DNA from: Pseudomonadota bacterium
GTDB lineage: Bacteria; Pseudomonadota; Gammaproteobacteria; Burkholderiales; Burkholderiaceae_B
Assembly: GCA_023387815.1 (NCBI GenBank)
Contig: JAEWHK010000074.1
Coordinates: 1-64,000, forward strand
Reading direction: 5' to 3'
Length of the DNA: 64,000 nucleotides
The notes under the pieces are model-generated. The model worked only from the letters and a program-made list of their open reading frames with translations, was not told where the DNA came from and made no database searches. Made by a program: the position numbers and the translations under genes. Positions 26,013 to 34,109 of the stretch are shown here, piece by piece; within the stretch, counting starts at the first letter, position 1; each line of letters starts with the position of its first letter.

Positions 26013-26999
26013 ATGATTAACGCTGTGATAATCGAGAGAGACGATAAGAACTACAACACTTCTGTCAGACAGATCGATGACAGTCAGCTTCCGGAAGGCG
26101 ACGTGCAGATTGATGTCCAGTATTCATCGATAAACTATAAGGACGGCCTGGCAATCACCGGAAAATCGCCGGTGGTCAGACAGTTTCCGATGGTTCCAGG
26201 TATTGATTTTTGCGGCACTGTCGCTGAAAGTTCGAGCTCGAAATTCAAGGTCGGAGATACTGTCATCCTGAATGGCTGGGGTGTTGGTGAAACCCATTGG
26301 GGCGGGCTGGCACAAAAAGCCAGAGTGAAGTCCGACTGGCTGGTTCCGCTACCCGAAGGCATGACGCCGATGCAGGCCATGAGTATTGGCACCGCAGGCT
26401 ACACGGCCATGCTGTGCGTTATGGCGCTGGAAAAAGGAGGAGTCAGGCCGGATTCGGGTGATATTCTTGTAACCGGCGCGGCCGGCGGGGTTGGCAGTGT
26501 GGCAGTCGCATTGCTATCTACATTAGGCTACAACGTCTTGGCCTCAACTGGTCGGCCTGAGGAAGAAGACTACCTGAGAAAACTCGGTGCGGCTGAAATC
26601 ATTGACAGAAAATCGCTTTCCGAGCCAGGCAAACCGCTCAACAAAGAAAAATGGGCGGGCGCAGTCGACTGCGTTGGCAGCCATACACTGGCGAACGTGT
26701 GTGCAGGCCTCAAATACAGAGGCGCGGTCGCGGCTTGCGGTCTGGCGCAGGGAATGGATTTTCCGGCTTCCGTCGCTCCCTTTATTCTGCGCGGCATTAC
26801 CCTGTTCGGTATTGACAGTGTTCATTGCCCAATGGACGAGCGCAAAACAGCATGGCAGTGCCTGGGTAAAGAACTGGATTATAACAAGCTGGCATTGATT
26901 GGCTCGCAGGTCATTGCACTGGATGACGTCATTTCATATGCGGATAAGGTATTACAGGGCCAGGTGCGAGGACGGGTCATTGTGGACGTCAATAAATAA
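26013..26999 (+). CDS. acuI: AcuI/YhdH-family NADPH-dependent acryloyl-CoA reductase
   Basis: A 328-residue zinc-free medium-chain reductase. SSINYKDGLAITGKSPVVR, then FPMVPGIDFCGTV, is the family hallmark. The nucleotide fold is ILVTGAAGGVGSVAVALL. VDCVGSHTLANV and FGIDSVHCPM are characteristic of YhdH/AcuI. AcuI turns acryloyl-CoA into propionyl-CoA and both supports growth on C3 compounds and removes toxic acryloyl-CoA. Here it is next to an acyl-CoA synthetase, a crotonase and a desulfinase-like enzyme whose known product is also propionyl-CoA. A good terminator follows, so it ends this operon. Confidence 0.85.
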   Translation: MINAVIIERDDKNYNTSVRQIDDSQLPEGDVQIDVQYSSINYKDGLAITGKSPVVRQFPMVPGIDFCGTVAESSSSKFKVGDTVILNGWGVGETHWGGLAQKARVKSDWLVPLPEGMTPMQAMSIGTAGYTAMLCVMALEKGGVRPDSGDILVTGAAGGVGSVAVALLSTLGYNVLASTGRPEEEDYLRKLGAAEIIDRKSLSEPGKPLNKEKWAGAVDCVGSHTLANVCAGLKYRGAVAACGLAQGMDFPASVAPFILRGITLFGIDSVHCPMDERKTAWQCLGKELDYNKLALIGSQVIALDDVISYADKVLQGQVRGRVIVDVNK

Positions 27000-27006
27000 A
27001 TTTTTG

Positions 27007-27034
27007 AAATGGTCGCATGCGCGGCCATTTTTTT
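27007..27034 (+). terminator. Intrinsic terminator after acuI
   Basis: AAATGGTCGC (27007-27016) pairs with GCGGCCATTT (27021-27030) through ten pairs including one GU, with an ATGC loop, and runs into a T tract at 27028-27034. It closes the Bug-to-acuI transcript, so the acyl-CoA dehydrogenase has its own promoter. Confidence 0.85.
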
Positions 27035-27173
27035 GTGGCCTGAACGACGGTCAGGTTTCATGAAACGCGTATCGTCGGATTTAGCGTTGCTAAGATAAAA
27101 AATTTATTGATATTTAAATGGTCCGTGCTTTCCTATAATTCACTTGTGATTAACACTTTCCATAGGTCATTCA

Positions 27174-28394
27174 ATGTACAAACTATCCGAAGCGCAGTTA
27201 TCCCTGCAACAGCAAGCCCGCGAACTGGCGCAGAATGAATTTGCCAAAACTGCGACAGAGATAGATCAGACGGAAGAGTATCCCTGGGAGAACGTGGAGA
27301 AACTTCGTGCTGCCGGGTTCACGGGCATGACCGTTCCCAAGGAATACGGTGGTGCAGGGCGGTCCTATCTGGATGCGATTCTGGTTGTTGAAGAAATGGC
27401 CAAGGTTTGTGCAACCATGGGGCGCATTGCGGTTGAAGCCAATATGGGTGCTATCGGCGCCATTATGCAATATGGGTCAGACGAACAGAAAAAACTGGCC
27501 GCAGAATGCGTCCTGACCGGAGATAAGCCCGCCATTTGCATCTCTGAACCCAAGGCGGGAAGTGCGGCAAGCGAAATGACCACGCGTGCTGACCGCAAGG
27601 GCGATCACTATATTATCAATGGTGAGAAATATTGGATTACCGGCGGCGGCGTCTCGCGCCTGCATCTTATTTTTGCAAGAGTCTTTGAAGATGGCGTTGA
27701 TCAGGGAATAGGTGCGTTTATTTGCATTCGCAATAAACCCGAGGATGCTCCAGGGCTGATTGTTGCCAAGCGTTCATATGCCATGGGCGTCAGAGGGATC
27801 CCGGAAACGGTACTTAATTTTAAAGACTTGCAGGTACATAAATCCATGCTCGTGGTCCCCCCCAATGGTTTGAAGCGGGGTTTTGCCGGACTGATGACGG
27901 CATATAACGCGCAGCGGGTAGGGGCTGGAACGGTGGCTCTGGGTATCGCGCAGGGCGCATTCGAAGAAGCTGTAGCTTATGTCAAGACACGAGAGCAATT
28001 TGGCAGACCAATAGCCGAGTTCCAGGGGCTGCAATGGATGATCGCCGATATGTCCGTTCAACTTCAGGCAGCGCGCCATATGCTAAGAAGTGCTGCGGCA
28101 AGTGGAACGCCCGAAACACACGGCTTCCCGGACATTACGCAGGCCGCGCAAGCCAAAATATTTGCCGCAGAAACCGCAAATCGCGTCACCAACGACGCGC
28201 TCCAGCTTCACGGATCCTCTGGCTATGGCCGCGAATGCGCAATGGAGCGTCATGTGCGTGATGCACGTATGTTTACCATTGCCGGCGGCACTGCGCAGAT
28301 ACTGCGTACCCAGGTCGCATCGAGTGTTCTCGGAATGAAAATACCGCAGACGCGCGATGGGTTTCAGAAGTTGTATGGGGAGAAGAAGAGCTAA
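27174..28394 (+). CDS. acd: Acyl-CoA dehydrogenase-fold enzyme, likely 3-sulfinopropionyl-CoA desulfinase
   Basis: A 406-residue flavoprotein with the full acyl-CoA dehydrogenase fold (helical 1-120, beta 121-230 with CISEPKAGSAASEM, helical 231-400). Two residues set it apart. Arg84 (TMGRIAVEA) matches the arginine reported to bind the sulfino group in the Advenella mimigardefordensis DPN7 desulfinase. The usual catalytic glutamate position reads Gln247 (YNAQRVGAG), as in that enzyme (Gln246). That enzyme splits 3-sulfinopropionyl-CoA into propionyl-CoA and sulfite. Overall sequence as I recall it is also close. Stand-alone gene after a terminator. A conventional dehydrogenase is the alternative. 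Confidence 0.82.
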   Translation: MYKLSEAQLSLQQQARELAQNEFAKTATEIDQTEEYPWENVEKLRAAGFTGMTVPKEYGGAGRSYLDAILVVEEMAKVCATMGRIAVEANMGAIGAIMQYGSDEQKKLAAECVLTGDKPAICISEPKAGSAASEMTTRADRKGDHYIINGEKYWITGGGVSRLHLIFARVFEDGVDQGIGAFICIRNKPEDAPGLIVAKRSYAMGVRGIPETVLNFKDLQVHKSMLVVPPNGLKRGFAGLMTAYNAQRVGAGTVALGIAQGAFEEAVAYVKTREQFGRPIAEFQGLQWMIADMSVQLQAARHMLRSAAASGTPETHGFPDITQAAQAKIFAAETANRVTNDALQLHGSSGYGRECAMERHVRDARMFTIAGGTAQILRTQVASSVLGMKIPQTRDGFQKLYGEKKS

Positions 28395-28438
28395 GGTATT
28401 GATTCCCATGTTATTTCATACGTTATGTCGCGCAGGTC

Positions 28439-29683
28439 TCATTCGCAGCTGTCGCGTGCAATTGGGCATGTCATGCAGTGACCGCCGCCCCTGCCGCGAC
28501 CCAGCTCAGCACCCACAAAGGTAACGACTTCGATGCCAGCCTTACGGAGTAAGGTATTCGTATAAACATTTCGATCATATGCCAGTACAACTCCTGGGGA
28601 GACGCACACAAGATTGGCCCCGCTATCCCATTGGGTGCGTTCGCGTACATAGGAATTACCGCCAGTCTCAACAACTCGCATCTTTTTAATGCCCAGTGCA
28701 CCAGCAATCACATCTGTGAGTGTTCCTTCATCTTTGTGCAGTTCCAGCCCACCCGGTTTATCCGATGGTCGGTATGAAAATGCCTGAATTTTATTGACAA
28801 TATCCGGATAGACCAGCAGGCAGTCTCTATCTGCAAACGTCAGTACGGTGTCCAGATGCATGGCGGAACGCAGTTTTGGCAAGGCTGCCACGATGACGCG
28901 ATCGGCCACGCCTTTTTCAAATAACGACACAGAAAGCTGACTGATCGCCTGGCGTGAGGTGCGCTCGCTCATTCCAATCAGCACAGTGCGATTACCAATG
29001 GGCATCACATCGCCACCTTCCAGCGTCGCAAGCCCGTGATCGACTGTCGGGTCTCCCCACCAGATATTCACTTTTCCGGCAAATCGGGGATGAAATTTGT
29101 AGATTGAGGATGTGAGTATCGTCTCTTCATGTCTTGCGGGCCAATATAGCGCATTCAACGTGGCGCCATTGTAGATCCAGCATGTTGTGTCGCGCGTGTA
29201 GAGCGTATTCGGTAGCGGCGGGAGTAAATATTCCGTGACGCCTGCTGCTTCTTTTATGAGCGCAAGCTGCTCTCCCCCAAGCGACTCTGGAAACTCCTCT
29301 GTAGACAGGCCACCAATGAGCGTTTCCGCCAGTTTCCTTGCGGGAAGCCCATCCAGATAGCTGGTGATTTCATCGATCAGCCCAACGCCCACCTGATCGG
29401 CCACGACCTGATTATCGAGAATCCATTTTTTAGCTTCGGGTATGCTGACCGTCTCGGTAAGCAGGTTGTGCATCTCCAGTACTTCGACATCTCTGTCCCG
29501 CATCTTGGTCACGAAGTCGAAATGATCTCTTTTGGCATTCTCGACCCACAATACGTCGTCAAACAGCAATGCATCACAATTGGATGGGGTGAGTCGTTCA
29601 TGCGCGCGCCCCGGCGAGCAGACCATGACTGTGCGTAACTGCCCGACTTCTGAATGTACCCCAAACTCGACTGATTTAGACAT
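28439..29683 (-). CDS. arcA: Arginine deiminase
   Basis: A 414-residue deiminase converting arginine to citrulline and ammonia. The fold opens with FGVHSEVGQLRTVMVCSPGR. The active-site histidine/aspartate motif is AMHLDTVLTF, the ALEGGD-like motif is LEGGDVMPIG, and the nucleophile is Cys403 in GGGHCMTCP, ten residues from the end as in other ArcA proteins. GAGGAG precedes the ATG. It follows the antiporter gene by 34 bases on the same strand. Ornithine carbamoyltransferase and carbamate kinase are not in the window, so the energy-yielding pathway would need those genes elsewhere; acid protection or nitrogen supply are other roles. Confidence 0.93.
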   Translation of the reverse strand: MSKSVEFGVHSEVGQLRTVMVCSPGRAHERLTPSNCDALLFDDVLWVENAKRDHFDFVTKMRDRDVEVLEMHNLLTETVSIPEAKKWILDNQVVADQVGVGLIDEITSYLDGLPARKLAETLIGGLSTEEFPESLGGEQLALIKEAAGVTEYLLPPLPNTLYTRDTTCWIYNGATLNALYWPARHEETILTSSIYKFHPRFAGKVNIWWGDPTVDHGLATLEGGDVMPIGNRTVLIGMSERTSRQAISQLSVSLFEKGVADRVIVAALPKLRSAMHLDTVLTFADRDCLLVYPDIVNKIQAFSYRPSDKPGGLELHKDEGTLTDVIAGALGIKKMRVVETGGNSYVRERTQWDSGANLVCVSPGVVLAYDRNVYTNTLLRKAGIEVVTFVGAELGRGRGGGHCMTCPIARDSCE

Positions 29684-29717
29684 CGTAATCTCCTCAGCAA
29701 ATTAAATTGTGATCCAG

Positions 29718-31148
29718 CTAAATGGTGATCCAGCCGCGTACCAATCCGATGATGGCCGCAATGCATCCAATCCACGCAATAATAAAGACGATGAGTTCAA
29801 ACCCGGTAAACAAACGTCGTTTCTGCTCGCGACGGGCCCAGTAATATAAAGCCGACCCTGGCGCGTATAAAAGTGCAGAAAGAAGAACGAACTTCAGCCC
29901 GCCGGCATAGACCATGAAGGCGGTATAAAGCGCAGCGATGCCGGCGACGATCAGATCACGATTGCGATTGATGCCGTTTTCGTAGGTATCACCCCGTTTA
30001 GCCAGTAAAAAGCCAAATGCCGCTACCAGGAAATAAGGAATCAGGGACATGGCACTGGTCAGACTCAGCATCAGGGAAAATGCATCATTAGACCAATAGG
30101 TGCTTATTACCAGAATCTGTACGATGCCATTGGTGAGCCACAACGCCATGGCCGGCACGCCATTCTTATTCTCTCGTCCAAATACCCGAGGCATATCCTC
30201 GTTTTTAGAGGCAGCAAACAGAACTTCGGCGCAAATCAGTGACCATGCCAAATACGCGCCGAGCACAGAAATCAACAGGCCGACGCTCACGAATACAGCG
30301 CCCCATGGCCCCACCACAGCAGACAAAACACCAGCCATGGAGGGCTGCCGCAGGCTCGCGATGTCACCTTGTTCAAGCACCGCATAAGGCAGCAGCGTCA
30401 CAAGTACCATCAGGCACAGTGCGGCGATAAAGCCTATCAAGGTAGCAATACCCACGTGTGATCTTTCGGTGGCATAGCGCGAGTACACACTCGCCCCTTC
30501 GATACCCAGGAAGACAAATACTGTGACCAGCATGGTTGCCCGTACCTGCTCGAACAGGCTAGTGCCATTGGATCCTTGCACACCCCAGAGATTGGCATGA
30601 AACAGATCCAGTTTGAATGCAAATATCAGAATAATGATGAATGCGAGAATGGGGATCACCTTGGCGATGGTCACAAAAGCATTGATAAACGCTGCCTGCT
30701 GTACGCCACGCAATATGACAAAGTGAAATAACCAAATCCCGATGGATGCTGTAATAATTGCAATTGCAGTATTGCCGTCGCCAAATGCAGGGAAAAAGGC
30801 ACCCAGGGTGGATTTGATCAGAACCCAATATGACACATTACCAATGCAGCTGCCTATCCAGTAGCCAAACGCGGACAGGAAGCCAAGGTAATCACCAAAT
30901 CCCGCCTTGGCGTAGGCAAACACACCTGCATCCAGATCGGGTTTGCGTTGTGCCAGCGTCTGGAACACGCGCGCCAGCATGTACATGCCTCCACCGGCAA
31001 TCGCCCACGCAATAATTGCGCCGATAATGCCCGTTGCGCCACCAAACGTTCGTGGAAGAGAAAATATACCGGCACCAATCATCGATCCCACGACCATGCC
31101 GGTCAATGCAAGGAGCCCCAACTTCTTATCTGCACTGCTATTCATCAT
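29718..31148 (-). CDS. arcD: Arginine/ornithine antiporter (basic amino acid APC family)
   Basis: A 476-residue APC-family transporter with 12-13 TM helices. The first helix reads LALTGMVVGSMIGAGIFSLP, the unwound glycine-rich substrate segment of basic amino-acid exchangers. VFLGIEGASVYSRYATERS and the C-terminal GFELIVFIIAWIG agree with ArcD/YdgI-type antiporters. It should bring in arginine in exchange for ornithine or citrulline. It precedes arcA in what looks like one transcript. No clear FNR/ANR site (TTGAT-N4-ATCAA) was seen upstream. Confidence 0.88.
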   Translation of the reverse strand: MMNSSADKKLGLLALTGMVVGSMIGAGIFSLPRTFGGATGIIGAIIAWAIAGGGMYMLARVFQTLAQRKPDLDAGVFAYAKAGFGDYLGFLSAFGYWIGSCIGNVSYWVLIKSTLGAFFPAFGDGNTAIAIITASIGIWLFHFVILRGVQQAAFINAFVTIAKVIPILAFIIILIFAFKLDLFHANLWGVQGSNGTSLFEQVRATMLVTVFVFLGIEGASVYSRYATERSHVGIATLIGFIAALCLMVLVTLLPYAVLEQGDIASLRQPSMAGVLSAVVGPWGAVFVSVGLLISVLGAYLAWSLICAEVLFAASKNEDMPRVFGRENKNGVPAMALWLTNGIVQILVISTYWSNDAFSLMLSLTSAMSLIPYFLVAAFGFLLAKRGDTYENGINRNRDLIVAGIAALYTAFMVYAGGLKFVLLSALLYAPGSALYYWARREQKRRLFTGFELIVFIIAWIGCIAAIIGLVRGWITI

Positions 31149-31224
31149 TCACCTCATTAGAAAGATAAATGCAGGGATAACTTTCCCTACTATGCGCTTA
31201 ATGTCATCTTGCAAGGTTCCACGT

Positions 31225-32271
31225 TTACCGAGTGGGAACTATTTCCTGTGTCTCATTGGTTCCAGATGCTGTTTCCAGTATTGTCACGAAGGTAATCAGC
31301 AAGGGAACGCCAATAAATATTCCAGGGATGCCCCAGACAAGTCCCCAGAAAAATACGGCCAGCATCACCATCAACGGCGACAGTGACAGGGCAGTGCCCG
31401 CAAGCCTGGGCTCCATGTAGCAGCCAACTATCACCTGAATAACATTCAAGACAATAAAAACGATCATGCCAGTCTGCCAGGACTCAAATTGAATAAAAGC
31501 AAACGCTGACGGAATAACAGTGGCGACGAGTGAACCGACAATCGGAATGTAATTGAGCAAGAACGCCAGCGCACCCAAGGCTGCGGCCAAATCGAGCCCC
31601 ACATATATCAGGAAGAGCCAGACACTCAAGCCGGTGAGCGCACTGGCAATCGTGCGGATCATCATGTAGCGGCGCAATTTCCTGCTGATGAGCTTTGTCG
31701 CTTCCACATATCGCGATCCGCGTCTGAATCCCAATGCATTTTGTATGCGCCCGGGCGCTTCGTCCAGTTCGATCAAGCCCAGCGCGACAAAAATGATGGT
31801 CAGAAAGGCGAGACCAAAAATGATATTCAATCTGAGTGCAATCTCCTGCACTGCTTTCAGGAGCAAGGTGACATTAACGCTGTCAGTCAGCATTGTCAGC
31901 AGCATGGAACCATGAGAGTGCAGATTGGATAGTTCGAGATTAAATAATTTTTGGAAACGCGCCGCATTGCTCGTCGCCCACTGTGCAATCAGGTTGAATC
32001 CCCAGCCAGCCATGTATAGAAGCAGTATTACACCAAGTGCTGAAATGATCAGCGTTACCATTGAAGCAAGCCACGGCGGTAAAAATCGGCAAAGCCATTG
32101 GCGTGTCGGTGCGATGAGCGCAATAATGAACAGAGCAAACGCCAACGGAATAAACACTGAGCTCGCTAAATAACAAAGACCCAGAATCAGGATTCCACTG
32201 ATGATATACAGCGTCAGCTTCACCTTGAAAAGGCTTTCCAACAGCGGATGTCCGGAATCTGGTTTGTTCAT
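31225..32271 (-). CDS. AI-2E family transporter
   Basis: A 348-residue membrane protein with about eight TM helices and the family pattern: early paired helices (LYIISGILILGLCYLASSVF), a central variable region, then ALAFLLNYIPIVGSLVATVIP and VGCYMEPRLAGTALSLSPLMVMLAVFFWG. Family members include TqsA-like exporters of autoinducer-2 and Na+/H+ antiporters. ATG 32271 is used; an upstream TTG at 32289 has no better site. No functional link to the arginine genes is evident. Confidence 0.85.
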   Translation of the reverse strand: MNKPDSGHPLLESLFKVKLTLYIISGILILGLCYLASSVFIPLAFALFIIALIAPTRQWLCRFLPPWLASMVTLIISALGVILLLYMAGWGFNLIAQWATSNAARFQKLFNLELSNLHSHGSMLLTMLTDSVNVTLLLKAVQEIALRLNIIFGLAFLTIIFVALGLIELDEAPGRIQNALGFRRGSRYVEATKLISRKLRRYMMIRTIASALTGLSVWLFLIYVGLDLAAALGALAFLLNYIPIVGSLVATVIPSAFAFIQFESWQTGMIVFIVLNVIQVIVGCYMEPRLAGTALSLSPLMVMLAVFFWGLVWGIPGIFIGVPLLITFVTILETASGTNETQEIVPTR

Positions 32272-32780
32272 TCTTGAAATGATCCGCAAAGTGGGTTATT
32301 CGATTACCATTTCAAGTGAAATTTTTATCGTTGAATGGAAAAATCCATAACAGAATGCGGGTCGGCAGGCTTGTGAATCCAGACATCGGTGTTCTCCTGA
32401 TGGAGTGAACTGCTGGCTATCTGATAGGCAAATTCTAGACCAATTATTGAATCCAGACAATAACACAATCGTGATAATCGGGGCTGACTTATATGAATGA
32501 GGCTGTATCGTTCGGCAATTGCTATCGCAGAGTCATTAAATGACGCGATGTCAATAAATATGAAACGCGAATCATATATCATCGATTGTTTGATTGTGGC
32601 TATGGGTAAACGCAAGGCATATATTCAGTAAAAGTATTCTGGGCGTTAATCAAAAGATCAGGTAAAGCCGATCACTAAGAGCCGGTACTTCATCAAATAC
32701 CATATTCAAACGCTACAACCTGGCTCTGACGTATTAGAATAGTTTTTCTGTAGTCCCATGATCAGCTCCAGGTAGCCACA
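32272..32780. other. AT-rich intergenic region without a convincing gene
   Basis: About 500 AT-rich bases between divergent genes. A 96-codon frame (32325-32615, minus) would start at TTG and matches no family I know; its composition resembles non-coding DNA. Promoters for both flanking genes must lie here, but no strong -35/-10 pair stood out. Confidence 0.4.
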
Positions 32781-34109
32781 ATGACCTCCGACGCATCGTT
32801 ATTACAAGAACCGCCAGCTTCTCATCCTGAATGGACATTGGCCGCTTTATTCACGATTGCCTACATGGGCGTTGTTGCTGGCTTGCAATTGAGCGATCTG
32901 GGCCTGCAGGCGATCTCCCTGTCTGCCATTCAGCGCAGTTTTGGAGTGGGCGATGCCACTGTGGGCCTGTTGCAGGGGCTGGGAAATGTGCTGATTGGCA
33001 GTGTGCTGGCCATTCCGCTGGCGCGGCTGGCGGATCGCTTTTCCCGAAAAATCGTGCTGATTTGCCTGGTGGTAGTGGCTACCGGACTGACTGTATGCAG
33101 TGCGCTGGCACCGAATTTTCCCCTGTTTTTCCTGTTCCGGTCCGCTGCCGGGGTGACTGATTTCGCCATGATTCCGCTGGTTTACTCCATGATCCCGGAT
33201 CTGGCGCCAGAACGGCATCGGGTGGCGTCGAACCTGAGCTTTGCCGCCTTAATGGCAGTGGGCGCCAGCGCAGGCTTTTATTTCAGTGGTGATCTTATCC
33301 GTGTGGCCAGCGCGCTTTTTTCATTTGACCTTGAACCTTGGCGCAAGGCCTTCCTGCTGCTCGCCTGCGCTGGCGTACCCTTGATTCTCCTGGGGTTTTT
33401 GACGAAGAACCCGCCAAGGTACATGTCTTCCGTGAATGCGCAGGGGACCGAGTCGTTAAAGGCCTTTTTCCGGGAGAACTGGCGAATGATCGGCCTGTTC
33501 GTGGGAACGGCCGGATGCCTGATGATTGCCGTACAGGCACCGAACCAGCTGATTGCATTGGCGCTTGAACGCCGCTTTTCTGCGCAGGTCGGCGTCATTG
33601 GTCAGGCCATGGGTATTATTGTTCTATGTACCAGTGTCGGGTGTTTGCCGGTAGCTGGTCTGCTGGATAAGTTTTTATCACGTCGCCTTGGGCGTGCGGC
33701 ACGTCCCGTGATTATGGGCGCGGGCGCCCTGATTGCCATTCCTGTAATTGCAATGCTATCGACCTCGACGACGATTTATCCCGCCTTCGTTGTGATCGGG
33801 ACGTTTATGTTCGTTACCAGCACGGCGAACGCCCTGGTGCCGACCATGTTGCAGGATCTGACGACGCCGGCCCTCAGAGCCCGCTGTTTCGCTATCTGGA
33901 GCTTTGTTGTTTCCATTTTCAGCGCTATCGGACCTCTGATTGCCGGCTCGCTATCCGAGTGGTTTCTGCAGCATTCACTGATGACTGCAATCATCATCAC
34001 TGCCGTCCCTGGTTTATTCTTGTCGGCTTTCTTTGCCGTCCGGCTCTTTCAGCAATTCCGTCGGGCGCGATTGAATGTCTCGCCCGATACGCTCGTTGAT
34101 CAGGTCTGA
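32781..34109 (+). CDS. MFS transporter
   Basis: A 442-residue major facilitator protein with 12 TM helices. The loop 2-3 signature is present as ARLADRFSRKIVLI, and helix 1 reads ALFTIAYMGVVAGLQLSDLGLQ. QLSDLGLQAISLSAIQRSF, then VGDATVGLLQG, resembles the group that includes Spinster-like carriers. Substrate unknown. The gene ends inside the last ten bases of the convergent peptidase gene. No regulator is adjacent. Confidence 0.85.
   Translation: MTSDASLLQEPPASHPEWTLAALFTIAYMGVVAGLQLSDLGLQAISLSAIQRSFGVGDATVGLLQGLGNVLIGSVLAIPLARLADRFSRKIVLICLVVVATGLTVCSALAPNFPLFFLFRSAAGVTDFAMIPLVYSMIPDLAPERHRVASNLSFAALMAVGASAGFYFSGDLIRVASALFSFDLEPWRKAFLLLACAGVPLILLGFLTKNPPRYMSSVNAQGTESLKAFFRENWRMIGLFVGTAGCLMIAVQAPNQLIALALERRFSAQVGVIGQAMGIIVLCTSVGCLPVAGLLDKFLSRRLGRAARPVIMGAGALIAIPVIAMLSTSTTIYPAFVVIGTFMFVTSTANALVPTMLQDLTTPALRARCFAIWSFVVSIFSAIGPLIAGSLSEWFLQHSLMTAIIITAVPGLFLSAFFAVRLFQQFRRARLNVSPDTLVDQV

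Noticed and set aside
32325..32615. 96-codon minus-strand frame
   Set aside because: Starts at TTG without a ribosome site, AT-rich, and no family resemblance.
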